The notes under the pieces: model-generated
The model's database searches: none
Seen by the model: the letters and a program-made list of their open reading frames with translations, nothing else
Told to the model about the DNA's origin: nothing
Shown here: positions 11,106 to 22,196 of the stretch, piece by piece
Layout of the letters: the number at the start of each line of letters is the position of its first letter
Position numbering within the stretch: position 1 is the stretch's first letter
Position numbers and translations under genes: made by a program
From: Limnanthes douglasii subsp. nivea
Taxonomy: Eukaryota > Streptophyta > Magnoliopsida > Brassicales > Limnanthaceae
Reading direction: 5' to 3'
Length of the DNA: 64,000 nucleotides
Assembly: GCA_036936605.1 (NCBI GenBank)
Contig: JAUPFV010000003.1
Location: 100,387,278-100,451,277 of the forward strand

Positions 11106-12299
11106 ACTACACAATTATTCTCTCATCAGCTATAAAAAAAAATCAAAATTACGTGTTAATAGTATTTGAACTGTATTAGCGTCTCAATACATAATTGAGT
11201 TAATTAACGAATTTTAAGTTACTAAATTGCAGGATCTAGTGTTCTATGAGAAACAGATTATGTTTTTCGGACAGATATTTCGGTAACAGATTGGCCAAAA
11301 TTAACACATGACAAAAACATGGTTCACAAAGTTGCACGTCAGCTCGTCAATTACTCCCCATGTCCTGTGAAGAGACCAGGTCTATCGAGTTGGGTTTTTT
11401 CTTCTTTTTTTAATCTTATCCATGTCTTTTTTCGTACTCCTATCGCCATCTCAGCACTCTCTCTTGCCATCTCATCAAAGATCTTCTTTCTATCCAGATT
11501 TTATACCTGTCGTCCTTTGACTATACATTTCTTTTCGATTTAGTCTTTGAGTTTCAAAATGTTAAGTATTTAGCTTCTAAACAACTTATACAAAACTCAA
11601 TCTATTTAAACATAGGTGATAAAAAAACTCGATTTTTGACCCGAATCAACATAGCAGATGTTTTTAGGTAGAGAAGTGATACGTATAAAGTTGAGAACCA
11701 GAACAGAAAACGGTAAGAAATAAAGGATTGAATAGTAAAGGTCTAATGGCTTCTACTTCTATCCAGTTTTGGACCCTCACATCTCTCAATTCATTCCTTT
11801 AGGATCCCATTCTCTTCCTAACATGTCGTTGGGTGAAGAGTGGAGATATTCTAAAAAGAATCTATATTTATTGCCACATCTTTCTAAATCTGCTTTTTTT
11901 TCTTCTTCCTTTTTGCTTGTGTATTTTGTTTTTTGGTTACTACTTGCAAGTTCTTTTAAGATTCTATATTAGGAATAATAATTCTGATGTATTTCTTGTT
12001 TTCTTCTTCATCTTATGTTTCTTTCTTTGGCAACTTTTTATATTGCTGAAGAATTTTCAATTCTAAGTAGTTCTTTGTGTTTCTTTATGTGTATTCTGTT
12101 TAATGGTGAAATTGTTCACAAAAGGTTTTACCTTTTTTTATTTTGGGTTGATCCAAATTTATCTGTAAAGTAGAGGTTTTTATGCTGAAAAAGTTTTGAT
12201 TTTTTTTTTTTTTGCCACCTGGGTTTTTTTATTGAAGAAAGAGAAGATTTTTTATAGGGAAAGATTGATTAAGCTGAAAATATTCAAAGAGACTTGAAA
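11106..12299 (+). promoter_or_regulatory. Upstream and probable 5' UTR region of the ELF3 homologue
   Basis: No coding feature is convincing here. The last ~550 bases (from about 11750) are pyrimidine- and T-rich with CT runs, as in plant 5' leaders, and may contain a leader intron. A weak TATA-like 'cgtataaag' is at about 11682. I see no perfect evening element or G-box, so no regulatory claim is made. Confidence 0.35.
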
Positions 12300-14816
12300 A
12301 TGAGAGAAGAAAAGGGAATGAATCCCATGTTCCCTAGGCTTCATGTGAATGATACGGAGACCAAAGGAGGACCAAGGGCACCTCCTAGAAACAAAATGGC
12401 TTTGTATGAGCAATTTAGTGTTCCTTCTCAGAGAAATATCTCCGGATCATCATCTGTTTGGCCTCTTCCACCAATCGGTAAAACCAGTTCAGTTTCTTCT
12501 ATTTCCTCAATTCAAGTAAGTTTGATTCTGATTTCTTAATTTGCCAAATTGCTGTGAATTCTATGTCTTAGTTGATGTTTTTACATTGGTTGTTTGAGTT
12601 TTATAGCAAAGTATGTAGAAGTCTTACCTAGTATGCTTAGGTTTGATATCAATTATAGAAGTGTGTATATGTTTTGCTTCTCTTGTAGTCCGTAGATTCA
12701 ATTAGTGTCACTACATGGCCAATGACATCAACAACTCTATTATGGTACCAAAGACCTAGGTTAGGTTCTGTTTGAGTTTGGGATCCCATTGTTAGGGGCC
12801 TTCCCCGGATATCTATTGTTAGTGTTGGCTGGGCAATGTCTGCCCTATAAAAGTACTATAAGTTGGAATCTGCAGCATTTGTGTGACTTTCCATCATCCA
12901 TAATGTAGCGGATGGGCAATGCATATCTACCCTATAGAAGTACTATAAGCTGGAATCTACAGCATTTTGTATGATTTTCCATCATCGATAATGTAGGGAA
13001 ATGGGCAAAAGAGAGATATGTTTACAGCTTTTTGCAGCTCCTCTACGCCTCACCGTTTGGCAGAGAATTTGCATTCCTCGTCACACGGTGGGTTGCATTT
13101 GAGTACTGTAACAGCCAGCGGTGAAGCGCTACAAGCCAAACCTACCACTTATGTAAGTTTGAATAACAAAAGACAATTGCCACCTACGGGCAATATTTTT
13201 CGACCTTATAATTTCTCTAACTGTAAGAACTTCTCCTCGAAGAAACTACGGAATGTAGACGATCTTTACGTTCCCACAATTAGCAAAACAGCGGATGCCG
13301 GACTTTGTAGCAAATTGGACTTGAACTCAACTGTGCAGCTTGAAACAGGTAGTAGTGCAAAGGAGATTAAAGATACCACCACTGCAGTTGCAGTAAGTTT
13401 AGCTAGAGATAAAGCTTCAACAGATGCACCAAAGGAAGGTTTGGACAGCTTAAAAGAGAAATATGTGCAGTACGTAGAAGCTTGCGCAGGAAAAGACACA
13501 TGGGAATGCGATTCCAACGTGAGAAATGATTCGTGTTTGAAAGAATCCCTTGGCAATGATGAAACTAGAAATATGAATAGGTCTGAAACTGCACATGGTT
13601 TTGGTAGAGACAAAAGTAACAATGCTTCAAAATCTTCTGTCGACAAAATATCACCTGACGATATTGTTGAAGTACTAGGTGAAAAGAGATACTGGCAAGC
13701 CAGAAGCGATATCATGAAGTGCGTCTCTTTCTCAAAGCCCTAACGTATTTATATTTATTATTATCGATTTTGACTCAAGTTCTATTTTCAGCCAGCAAAG
13801 AATATTTTCGTTGCAGGTGTTCGAGTTGCATAAATTAATAAAGGTATATACTTTATCTGCAATTACATACTTGCATGATAAATGTAATTAATTTTTAAAA
13901 AAAATAATCTAACTTTCCTATAATTGCGCCAGTGCAGGTACAGAAATTGATTGCTGAATCATCGCATCTACTGTTCGAAGAAAAGCTTATATCTCCGGTG
14001 AAGAAGTCACCACCTGATGCTAAACAAAAAGATCATACCCAAAAGTTGATTTCCGCCACTGAATATACAGACGAAAATTTAAAACGAAAACTTCCTCTTC
14101 CTTCGAGCAGCAAAGAAGTTGTGAACCAGCAGCCGAATATTGGCTACACAGTGCCAAATCCGGTCGCTACCACCAATATCAAACCACTTCCATTCTGCTT
14201 ACCGGCAGCTGGAAACCAATGGCTAGTTCCTGTAATGTCGCCATCTGAAGGACTAATTTACAAGCCCTACACTCCTCCTTTTCCTTCCGTTCCAGGCTTC
14301 ACAATACCAACACCAGGAAATTGCATTCCCAGTGACGACTTTGTGAAAAGAGCTTCACACCCACAGGGAATGGGAATCATTAACGGGATTCCTCCAGTAA
14401 ATCAGCCATATTTCCCACCTTATGGCATGCAAGTTATGAACCCATACATGGCCGGGGCAGGAGTTGAGCAGATGAATCCGTTCGGTCCATATTCTACAGT
14501 TGATGTCAATTTCCTCGCCCCAAACCAGAACTCGTGTAATATATCAAGTCGTATAAGTCAAGTAACTGCGTTTCCTCCTTTAAAAGAAAGTGAGATACAA
14601 GGAAGTACTGCTAGTAGTCCACCAGAGGGGTTTAAAAGAGATGTGCTTCCCCTTTTTCCTACAGAACCGACCCTTAGACAAAATGATTTGAGTAGTGAGC
14701 AGCGGAGTAATCGTGTGGTAAAGGTTGTACCACACAATCCTAGATCGGCTTCTGAATCTGCTGCTCGGATTTTCCAATACATTCAAGACGAGAGAAGACT
14801 GCGTGATCATGATTAG
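12300..14816 (+). CDS. ELF3: EARLY FLOWERING 3 homologue (evening complex scaffold), four coding exons
   Basis: Exons: 12300-12515, 12997-13718, 13792-13843, 13938-14816; all introns are GT..AG and the joined frame encodes 622 aa without stops. ELF3 is a nuclear scaffold that joins ELF4 and LUX in the evening complex, repressing clock and growth genes and acting in light and temperature gating. Conserved blocks: MFPRLHVND and [17 protein letters not shown] (residues 10-39); [18 protein letters not shown] continuing across two introns into [17 protein letters not shown] and VQKLIAES (about 291-338); [17 protein letters not shown] (about 425-441); and the C-terminal [19 protein letters not shown] block (about 592-610). 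Start: first ATG before the conserved N-terminal block. Exon 2 is placed at 12997 because it keeps phase 0 and restores GNGQKRDMF. No long polyglutamine tract is present, unlike Arabidopsis ELF3. Apparently functional. Confidence 0.93.
12826..12996 (+). repeat. Tandem duplication of the 3' end of ELF3 intron 1
   Basis: Two diverged ~85-bp units (about 12826-12908 and 12909-12996) share 'gggcaatg', 'tagaagtactataag', 'tggaatct.cagcatt' and 'ttccatcatc.ataatgtag'. Both end in a potential acceptor AG (12908 and 12996). Use of the first would add codons and then an in-frame stop within the second unit. Confidence 0.75.
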
Positions 14817-15799
14817 TTTTTTGTTTACGTGTAGATTAGGTATTAAGCATCTTATAACTTATACTGAGTTGTAAAATAGCAATTAATAACAGCAGATAAC
14901 TGTCAAATGTTAAATGACAAGTAAATGTACTTTCAGTTCTTGTTGACAGAATAATAAACATATTTCTTTACTCTGTTAAGTTTTCTTTTTTCAGGCGGTC
15001 CGTGGGGTGTTTGTTGTAGAGATGGATTCACTAGTGTTTGTTGTAGAGACAGAGACAGACTAAAGTTATACGTCTTAGAGGCCGTTTGTTGATGAACTAA
15101 AGTTATATGCCTTAGAGGGCGTTTGTTGTAGAGATGGATTCACTATAGTTGTACGTCCAAAGACGGACTAAAGTCATACGCCCTCGAGGGCATTTGTCGT
15201 AGAGATGGATTCACTAGAGTCATACGCCCCAGAGGGTTATGTGCTATGGTCAAAGTGGATGCAAGGATGATGCATTTATGGTATAAATAGAGATTTTAGC
15301 GAATAATCTAAACTTCGACTTCATCCATATTTGGTAGAAAAATAGAAAATTTTCAATAAAGGTCCGATTCTGTTGATAGATTCGATGAAATACTCCATGG
15401 TAAATCCGACTCCTGTTCTGAATCTACACTAAGGATTAAAGACATTTTATGAAAAATAATATAGACGGTGAATCGGATTCATACATACATCCGAATATTA
15501 AAAAAAATGGTATTAGTTTTCACGTACTTTCTGATATTTGTTTGTATACACAATTTGTCAAAATTATTACCACTTTATGTAGAGAACATTGAGCCACATG
15601 GTCTTGTTCTCTGGAACTTTAGTGTGTTGGTGGAGTAAGTCAAGAAAAGCAAAAAAACATCAAACTCGAATAAATAATTCAAATTTTGCCCAACTAGCTT
15701 TATCGTTAAAGTACAAAAGCAAACCGATTCCAACCCCTATGTGTAACATAATTACAGATTCAGCAAGACTCCAATGAAAAGAATCTGAGTCGCCAAGTT
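14817..15799. other. Convergent intergenic region between ELF3 and the glycosyltransferase
   Basis: It holds the 3' UTRs of two genes transcribed toward each other and a minisatellite at 14998-15250. An 'aataataaac' polyadenylation-like signal occurs at about 14951, ~135 bases after the ELF3 stop. No other gene is seen. Confidence 0.5.
14998..15250. repeat. Irregular minisatellite (~40-60 bp units)
   Basis: The phrases 'gtagagatggattcacta' (about 15016, 15128, 15199), 'gactaaagt.atacg' and 'ccttagaggg' alternate in about five imperfect units just downstream of ELF3. Confidence 0.65.
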
Positions 15800-18275
15800 T
15801 CAGCCAAACCCTAAAACTTTTGGTGCTAATTCTACTAAGGGTTCTAAGGCGTTAGGAGAAAATTTTCTAGCGAAAAGGTAACACACCCTAGTCGGGTGAT
15901 TATTATAAAAACAACGTTGGTTGTGAAATATCTTATTGGCAAAAAAGTCTTCAGTTATATCATCCTTACCCCATGTAGCCGGATGGGCACCACCACGAGA
16001 CCAGTCGGTCCATGTCAGCGTTCTATTAGCCAACTTTTCGGGAACTTGGATGGTCAGCATCGTAGGGAAGTAATGCTCGTCTACGTAACAATCCGGCTTA
16101 CAAAACTCTTTGTACTTGGGGTAATAAATAACGTCTTGAACAATACTAAAAGCAAGTTCTCTATTTACCTCGAACCATTGAGACCCTTTACGCCATTGGG
16201 TTAGTCTAACCTCGGGCCTCAATCCTCTATTATAGCGCCCTCTACCGTATGGGCCAGGATCATCATAAGATCCCATGAAACTATGATCCGATTTCGATAT
16301 GTAGCTGTATACAGTGGTGAAGTTGTGGAGTGGTATGCAAGCTTCTGATAAAAGGACAAACCATTCGTTAGAAATATCGAGTAAGGCGTTGCTAAGAAGT
16401 CTCCTTTCAGCATCACACATACTCATTTCTCCCCATTCAACAACCTGAGAACAAATATAGTAAAATTATGAATAAATAATGTTTCACATAGAACTATATA
16501 GAGAGAGCAGCAAATTTAACAGACTTGTTACACGGTAAACACCAAGCTCAAAAAGTTAGTAATTCCTTGATCTAAATCTCATTCTATACTATTACCACTG
16601 ACATGGACAAAATAAAGTGTAGGAATTACTACTTCAGCATTAAAAGCGGCTGCCATCGACTGTCGTTGGCCTTGTGACTAAGAAAACAACTCGAGCTCAT
16701 CAAGCAGGCACTAAAGATCCATTTCATTTTCACCTCATATTTCAGCATTGATCAAAAGATATCACATAAAGAAAAATATCAAAATAGTGCCTTAATGGTG
16801 TAATCTTTCTTTTCTTCAAATAATCTCTAATTCCCTAGTGATTATTAGGTTGACGAATAACTATCAATATGTTATACAACTGACACAACCAAATTTAGCT
16901 CTCAGCAGACTTAGGTCTAAGCATCCAGACATGGAAGCAAGCCCCGTCTGCCTTAGGAAATATTAGAACTCTGCAGAATCATCAATATGTGACATAACTG
17001 ATACAGCCAAATCTAGCTCTCAGAACTTAGATCTAAACATCCAGACATAGAAGCCAATGCCGTAGGAAATATTAGACCTCTGCAAAAGTGTGTGGCATGG
17101 TCGCCCCAAAGATGAATTTAGTTTGGACTCGTCTGGGCTATCTAAGCCTGTGTAGCCTAGTCTTGTAAAACCAGCACAACAATTAGACAGAACTAGGGTC
17201 AAGTTTGCCACCATGCATGTCTGCCAAAATACCCATGGGGTAATTTTTTGCCATATTGTCTTACCGATTTTATTTTTGTAAGACATTGGTATACAATATT
17301 TATTGAGGCCGAAAAATGAGGCCCTATGCCCTATTTCAGAGTCACGTTAATATCCTTATTATTACTTTTTGAATTTTTTCTCACGAGTCCGAGTTAACCT
17401 GGTTTCCCCTGGTTTCCCCTGGTTTGGCACCTAGTTCTTTTGGTTACACGACCGCAGCAAGAGATGTGGAAACATGTAATCCTTGGATGAAAACTAGATA
17501 AACTTAGGATAACAATTGCAATCACACTTATTATCTTTCCATTTAAATAATGTTTTATTAGAATAACTCTTTATGCAATATATATCCTCACCAGATACTC
17601 TGTAAGAAACAACACCCACACACAAAAGCAGTCTAAGAATTATAATGCTTAAGGCCTTTCATCGATGTCAATAATTTACAAATTTTTATAAGCAACGCTT
17701 GACTATTGTAACGAAGAGGAATCATTAGAAAAGATTATTACCTGACTTGGGATTTGTCTCCTGTGAAAAACCGACCAATCTGGAAACTGGGTGTAATAAG
17801 AAGGCAAGGCATGAACATATATAGAATAAAGCTCTTCATTACCCTTAAAAAACATCTGCCAAAGAGGTGCAAGAGGCAACGGTCCTTTCGACAAGAACAT
17901 GAAAGCAATCTTAGGTACTCTTTTGAAGGGATATTCTTTCCTCAACGGAGCAAAGGAAGCCCTCCAAAGCAACTCAGTGTCATCCATATCGTGCCTTAGG
18001 TCAGAAGGAGGCTTCAACCATGTCTCTAGATTATTAGGTTCTTTCACACATGACGAAACTATAGTGGTTGTTGTTGCTGTTTTAGGGGCTACATCTTCGA
18101 CACCGAAATATCGGATCATATGCATACTAAAAATCGAAATGACCAAACCAATGGTCAAAAACAAGAAAAAAATCTGAAGGACTTTAATGGATACAATATT
18201 TCTCGAATGCCGGTGTGTAGGGCTGGAGACATTTTCCTTGCCTCCTTCCTCGTTTGAAATCAATCTGGATTGCAT
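15800..18275 (-). CDS. GT14-type (Core-2/I-branching-like, DUF266) glycosyltransferase, two exons
   Basis: Exon 1 is 18275-17742 and exon 2 is 16444-15800; the joint (..RRQIPSQ / VVEWGEMSM..) keeps phase 0 and gives 392 aa, the usual family length. A single hydrophobic segment at residues ~27-52 (VLQIFFLFLTIGLVISIF) suggests a type II Golgi membrane protein. The lumenal domain has KIAFMFLSKGPLPLAPLW, MSMCDAERRLL, NEWFVLLSEACIPLHNF, QWRKGSQWFEVNRELA, CYVDEHYFPTML and DWSRGGAHPATWG, all typical of the plant family (CAZy GT14, related to beta-1,6-N-acetylglucosaminyltransferases). The substrate in plants is uncertain; members are linked to cell-wall glycans. The ATG at 18275 was chosen because it is the first in frame before the cytosolic tail. 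Intact and probably functional. Convergent with ELF3. Confidence 0.92.
16863..17087 (-). repeat. Tandem duplication in the glycosyltransferase intron
   Basis: Two ~105-119-bp units (about 16863-16981 and 16982-17087) share 'tcaatatgt.a.a', 'tctagctctcag', 'catccagacat.gaagc' and 'taggaaatattaga'. They lie in the 1297-bp intron (16445-17741). Another small repeat, three 'ctggtttccc'-like units, is at about 17399-17425. Confidence 0.7.
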
Positions 18276-18884
18276 TTTTGTATACTTAAAACACAATCAA
18301 ATTTTTGAGTTTGGTCACGAATTTCATATCGTACAATTGGGTTTTGAAAAAGATTAGATCTTTAAGAACGCATGAGTTTGATGAAGTTGTTGGTGCATTT
18401 GGATATGGACGATGGAATGGAAGCGAAGTGTTTTTGAGGGAGAAAGGATGGGTGGTGACTACGTTGGCGATGGTAAAGGAATTCCATACGTTTTCTAAAC
18501 TGTTTGTTTTACATCCGATTTATTTCTAGAAAATAAAGTAATTTATACCGTTAGAAATTTACTATTTATTAGGAGTAGAGTAACAATAAAAATCATTTAA
18601 AGAAAACTAGACTAAATTTATAACATTCAAAAACTTTAAGTCAACCAAATTTATTCTCTTCCTTTTCCATTGCTTTCGTTATATATCTCATAAATTTAGA
18701 AGTATTATCGTAACCATTAAATATTTATATATATCCCTTTCAAAAGTATTATCGTAACCATTAAATATTTATATATATCCCATTCAAAAGTATTATCGTA
18801 ACTACACATAAAACCCCCAAAAAAATATTAAAAACAATATAAAAAACTCTTCCATAGACTCAACAAACAATTATATCAGTTCAA
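18276..18884. other. Upstream region of the glycosyltransferase with a 44-bp repeat
   Basis: This is the presumed promoter side of the minus-strand glycosyltransferase. It is AT-rich. A 44-bp unit beginning 'aagtattatcgtaacc' is repeated at 18700, 18744 and 18788 (the last partial). No clear TATA box was chosen among the many AT tracts. Confidence 0.5.
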
Positions 18885-19235
18885 TGGCGCTTAGCTTTGA
18901 GGACAGCGAAAAGGGCGTGGACAACCCTAATCGGTTGTGTTTCTTCCTGCCTGACTGTCGCTGATGAGGTCGCTCGGTCTTTGAGAAACGGAGATATTGG
19001 TGCCTTCCTTGTCGGCTGATCAAATCTTCACTCTTCTGATTACATGATTATAGAAGACTTCGAAAGCTAGTATTCTTCTGCCTCATCATTATGATATGAG
19101 CGAGAACCTGAACTAGAATATCGTCAATGGGAATGGGAATCTGACAGATCATTGGCTTCAAATGTGAAATCTTACCTGGGTGTTGCGTAATAATAGGAAT
19201 TTGTGTTGGACGGAAGCAAGAATATCTTGCTTGTG
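18885..19235 (-). pseudogene. Decayed fragment of an unrecognised protein-coding gene
   Basis: One minus-strand frame reads a protein-like series interrupted by several stops. It runs from a Tyr-rich SNTNSYYYATPR segment near 19200, through DLSDSHSH and RYSSSGSRSYHNDEAEEY, to RKAPISPFLKDR and a C-terminal VVHALFAVLKAKRH before a natural stop at about 18887. The composition and well-formed C-terminus suggest an old exon or retrocopy. I cannot name the family. A different frame is open for ~60 codons in the same place, so frame choice is uncertain. Confidence 0.35.
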
Positions 19236-19739
19236 CGTATTGATCATCAATGACAGTACTTTAACTAGAGGGGTTTAATGGTTCTGGAACCACGGTTCAA
19301 AACTGACAACCTGTTTAAGAACTGGCGATTTATCTGCGAAACTGATCCATTAGAACTGTAACCTGGCAGGACCGCAACCCGTCAGGATCGCAACCCGCCA
19401 GGACCTCATAAGGAGCAACCCGGCTGGACTGCGAAACCACGGTTTGTTTGTAAAAAACCGGCGGTTTATTTGTAAATATTATGCTGATTTTATTTATTTT
19501 ATAACCAAAATGTTATATTTAAAAAATATTGTGATTAAAATATTTTAAGTGTTGGTTATTAATATTTTAAGTGTTGTAATTATTATATAGTCCAAAATTT
19601 TAAATATTACTTATGTTATTATCACATTTTCAATATTATTATTATGTTTTTAGATTTAATATTAGTAGTGTTGATTTTAATATTACAAACCAAAACTATA
19701 TCTTATCATGTTAAAATATTACAAAATTTATGGTTATAA

Positions 19740-20345
19740 TTTTAATATTACATTTTGAATTTTATTACTATGATTTGTTTTTAAATATTACAAGTGTTAT
19801 TTATTATTTTTAAGTTATATTGTTGTAATTATAATATTATATTTTCAATTTTATTATTGTGATTAGGTTTTAAATATAACAAGTGTTATTTATTATTTTT
19901 AAGTTATATTGTTATAATTTTAATATTACATTTTGAATTTTATTATTGTGATTTGGTTTTAAATATTACAAGTGTTATTTATTATTTTTAAGTTATATTG
20001 TTGTAATTTTAATATTACATTTTGAATTTTATTATTGTGATTAGGTTTTAAATATTACAAGTGTTATTTATTATTTTTAAGTTATATTGTTATAATTTTA
20101 ATATTACATTTTGAATTTTATTATTGTGATTTGGTTTTAAATATAACAAGTGTTATTTATTATTTTTAAGTTATATTGTTATAATTTTAATATTACATTT
20201 TGAATTTTATTATTGTGATTTGGTTTTAAATATAACAAGTGTTATTTATTATTTTTAAGTTATATTGTTATAATTTTAATATTACATTTTGAATTTTATT
20301 ATTGTGATTTGGTTTTAAATATAACAAGTGTTATTTATTATTTTT
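19740..20345. repeat. 89-bp tandem repeat, about seven units
   Basis: The phrase 'aagtgttatttattatttttaa' starts at 19792, 19881, 19970, 20059, 20148, 20237 and 20326, an exact spacing of 89 bases each time. Units are nearly identical, differing at a few bases (gattagg/gatttgg, aatattac/aatataac). The last unit is truncated. Confidence 0.95.
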
Positions 20346-20370
20346 TAAACCAAAATCATATTTTATCATG

Positions 20371-20504
20371 CTAAAATATTACAAGTTATATTAAAATATT
20401 TAATATTACAAATGCTAAAATATTACAAGTCATATTAAAATATTTAATATTACAAATGCTAAAATATTACAAGTTATATTAAAATATTTAATATTACAAT
20501 TGCT
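20371..20504. repeat. 44-bp tandem repeat, three units
   Basis: 'ctaaaatattacaag' begins at 20371, 20415 and 20459, with a fourth start (ctaaaata) at 20503, all 44 bases apart. The stop codon of the minus-strand ORF is the first triplet of the fourth start, so the array lies immediately 3' of that ORF. Confidence 0.92.
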
Positions 20505-21024
20505 AAAATACATTTTTTAGTCTCTTGTCGCTAACCACTTTTTTAAGTCGCAAAACTTTCTCAACAGTAGCTGCAATTTGTAATGGATCTCCCAAAACTT
20601 GTCCTCGAGTCTCACGATTAACCTTACTTAACGCAGCAGCAATCAAATCGACCATCTTCGTCTTCGTACTAAGACTTTGTTTAGGAACAACGGTCTTACT
20701 CTTAGTCTTGGTTATAGTTGGGTGTTTGACACTTCGTGTCACCTTGTCGACCATTTTAGAACTAAAATTTGGTTTGACGGTCTTACTAACAGTCGTATGT
20801 GTAGTACTAACAAGTTTGACGTTTCGCATCTCCTTATCAGAAATTTTCAAACTAAAATTTTGTTTGAGAGTCTTACTCATATTCGTAGGTTCAGTGGCAC
20901 ATTTGATGCGTCGTGTGATCGGATCCCTCTCGGGTGGAGGAGACATCATAAAAGAAGAAAATTCCGAAAAATCTGTTTTCGGAGTTGCTTGTCCTAACCT
21001 GTTGTTGAAGCCACAATACGGCAT
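20503..21024 (-). CDS. Unrecognised 173-aa basic protein with ~30-aa internal repeats
   Basis: An ATG-started ORF with no stop for 173 codons inside the hAT-like composite. I do not recognise the family. Residues ~50-79 and ~80-108 are two copies of one unit (SKT(L/V)K(Q/P)NFS.K..DK..R.VK...T), with a third partial copy from ~109 (SKTVVPKQSLSTK). The C-terminal ~50 residues look like an amphipathic helical region (MVDLIAAALSKVN, then AATVEKVLRLKK). It is rich in Lys, Ser and Thr, with no signal peptide or membrane segment. A TATA box lies ~205 bases upstream on the same strand, so it may be transcribed. It could be a transposon accessory gene, a captured host fragment or a chance ORF. Confidence 0.5.
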   Translation of the reverse strand: MPYCGFNNRLGQATPKTDFSEFSSFMMSPPPERDPITRRIKCATEPTNMSKTLKQNFSLKISDKEMRNVKLVSTTHTTVSKTVKPNFSSKMVDKVTRSVKHPTITKTKSKTVVPKQSLSTKTKMVDLIAAALSKVNRETRGQVLGDPLQIAATVEKVLRLKKVVSDKRLKNVF

Positions 21025-21230
21025 TGGAAATAGGAAATAAGCACAAATAATAACTAATACAAACTAATAACAAAAAAAATTCGAAAAAAAAATCTAACTA
21101 TTTCGAAAACAGAAGTACGATATGTAAAATAAAAAAGTTAAGCTTAATAACAAAATCTAGAACAAGTTGAGAGATTTAGAGAGTTTATAGTAGATTTAGA
21201 GAGTGTGAGAGGTTGGAGTTGGGGTCTCCT

Positions 21231-21240
21231 CTATTTATAG
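21231..21240 (-). promoter_or_regulatory. TATA box of the 173-aa ORF, within an inverted repeat
   Basis: The minus strand reads CTATAAATAG, a near-ideal plant TATA box. It sits between GGGTCTCC (left) and GGGAGACC (right), so it lies in the loop of a potential hairpin spanning about 21221-21249. A CT-rich leader (ctctcacactctctaaatct) follows toward the ORF. Confidence 0.55.
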
Positions 21241-21249
21241 GGGAGACCC

Positions 21250-22196
21250 AAAAAAAGATTGAAAAATCCGAAAAAAAAATTTCGTCCGGGACATCCGGAC
21301 GAAATGTCCGGATGCCTGAACCCGATGCACTTTAAACTATTAAAAAAAATCAAAACTCTATATATAGGATTTCGCGCACTAATATTTTAAAAAAAATTAT
21401 ATAAATAGGAAATTCGAACTATTATTTAAAAAAAATAAAAATCTATAAATAGATTTTTCGAACTATTAGTTTTTTAATAATTTTAGTACTTTTTATGAAA
21501 AAAAATATATATTAAATTATCTAGATTAATGAAAGAAATTTTATATTATAAACAGGTTTCCTTTTTTCTAGTTTATTGAAAGAAATTTTATATTATTAAC
21601 AAGTTAATTTGGAACATAATAGATAGTTTATATTGTTGATGATGTTAATTTCCTAAATAAATATATTTAATTAATTATATTTAATTATGTCATCATAATA
21701 TAATTTCTTTTTAGGAACCAAATTATAGATAGTTAATTGAAACACATTTGGTATTTTTGAATTTATTTCACAACCAAATTACATGTGTTTATGCAATTGG
21801 AACATAATCCAAATTTATACAATTTTTAAAACTTTAAATTTATACTTCAAAAATTGAATACTTTAAATATTAAATTTATACTTCAAATGTTGTAAATTTG
21901 TAATCGAAATACAAGTAGATGTACTTATTTTATTTAATATCTACGTAATATTAAATAAAATATCTTAAATACATAAATATAAATAGAAAAGAAAACGTAT
22001 CAAAATCAAATTACAATTATTTTTTTAGAATGTAATTGATGATTATAAAATTTCGATTAAAATGATAACATATTTAAATTAAAATACATGAAATAGAATA
22101 ATTAACTCGTGTATATGGTACATATCTCGATTATTGAAATTAGATTCAATTAACACTTACAAATTAATTTTAAATAACATTATAAAATATTCCGAT
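21250..22196. other. AT-rich interior of the hAT-like composite
   Basis: Nothing coding is seen. 'gtttttaattaa'-type AT tracts and a small 'aaagaaattttatatta.taaca' duplication at about 21530-21605 are present. Confidence 0.4.

Noticed and set aside
11831..11842. Evening element in the ELF3 upstream region
   Set aside because: 'gagatattc' is near but not equal to the AGATATTTT core; chance is likely in AT-rich DNA.
13266..13715. 149-aa minus-strand ORF opposite ELF3 exon 2
   Set aside because: Antisense shadow of a conserved plus-strand exon; no motif or start context of its own.
13018..13743. Independent ATG-started gene at 13018
   Set aside because: It is ELF3 exon 2 read through its donor site; the splice to 13792 restores the conserved block across the intron.
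17020..17286. 88-aa minus-strand ORF in the glycosyltransferase intron
   Set aside because: It lies in an intron with a tandem duplication and shows no homology pattern.
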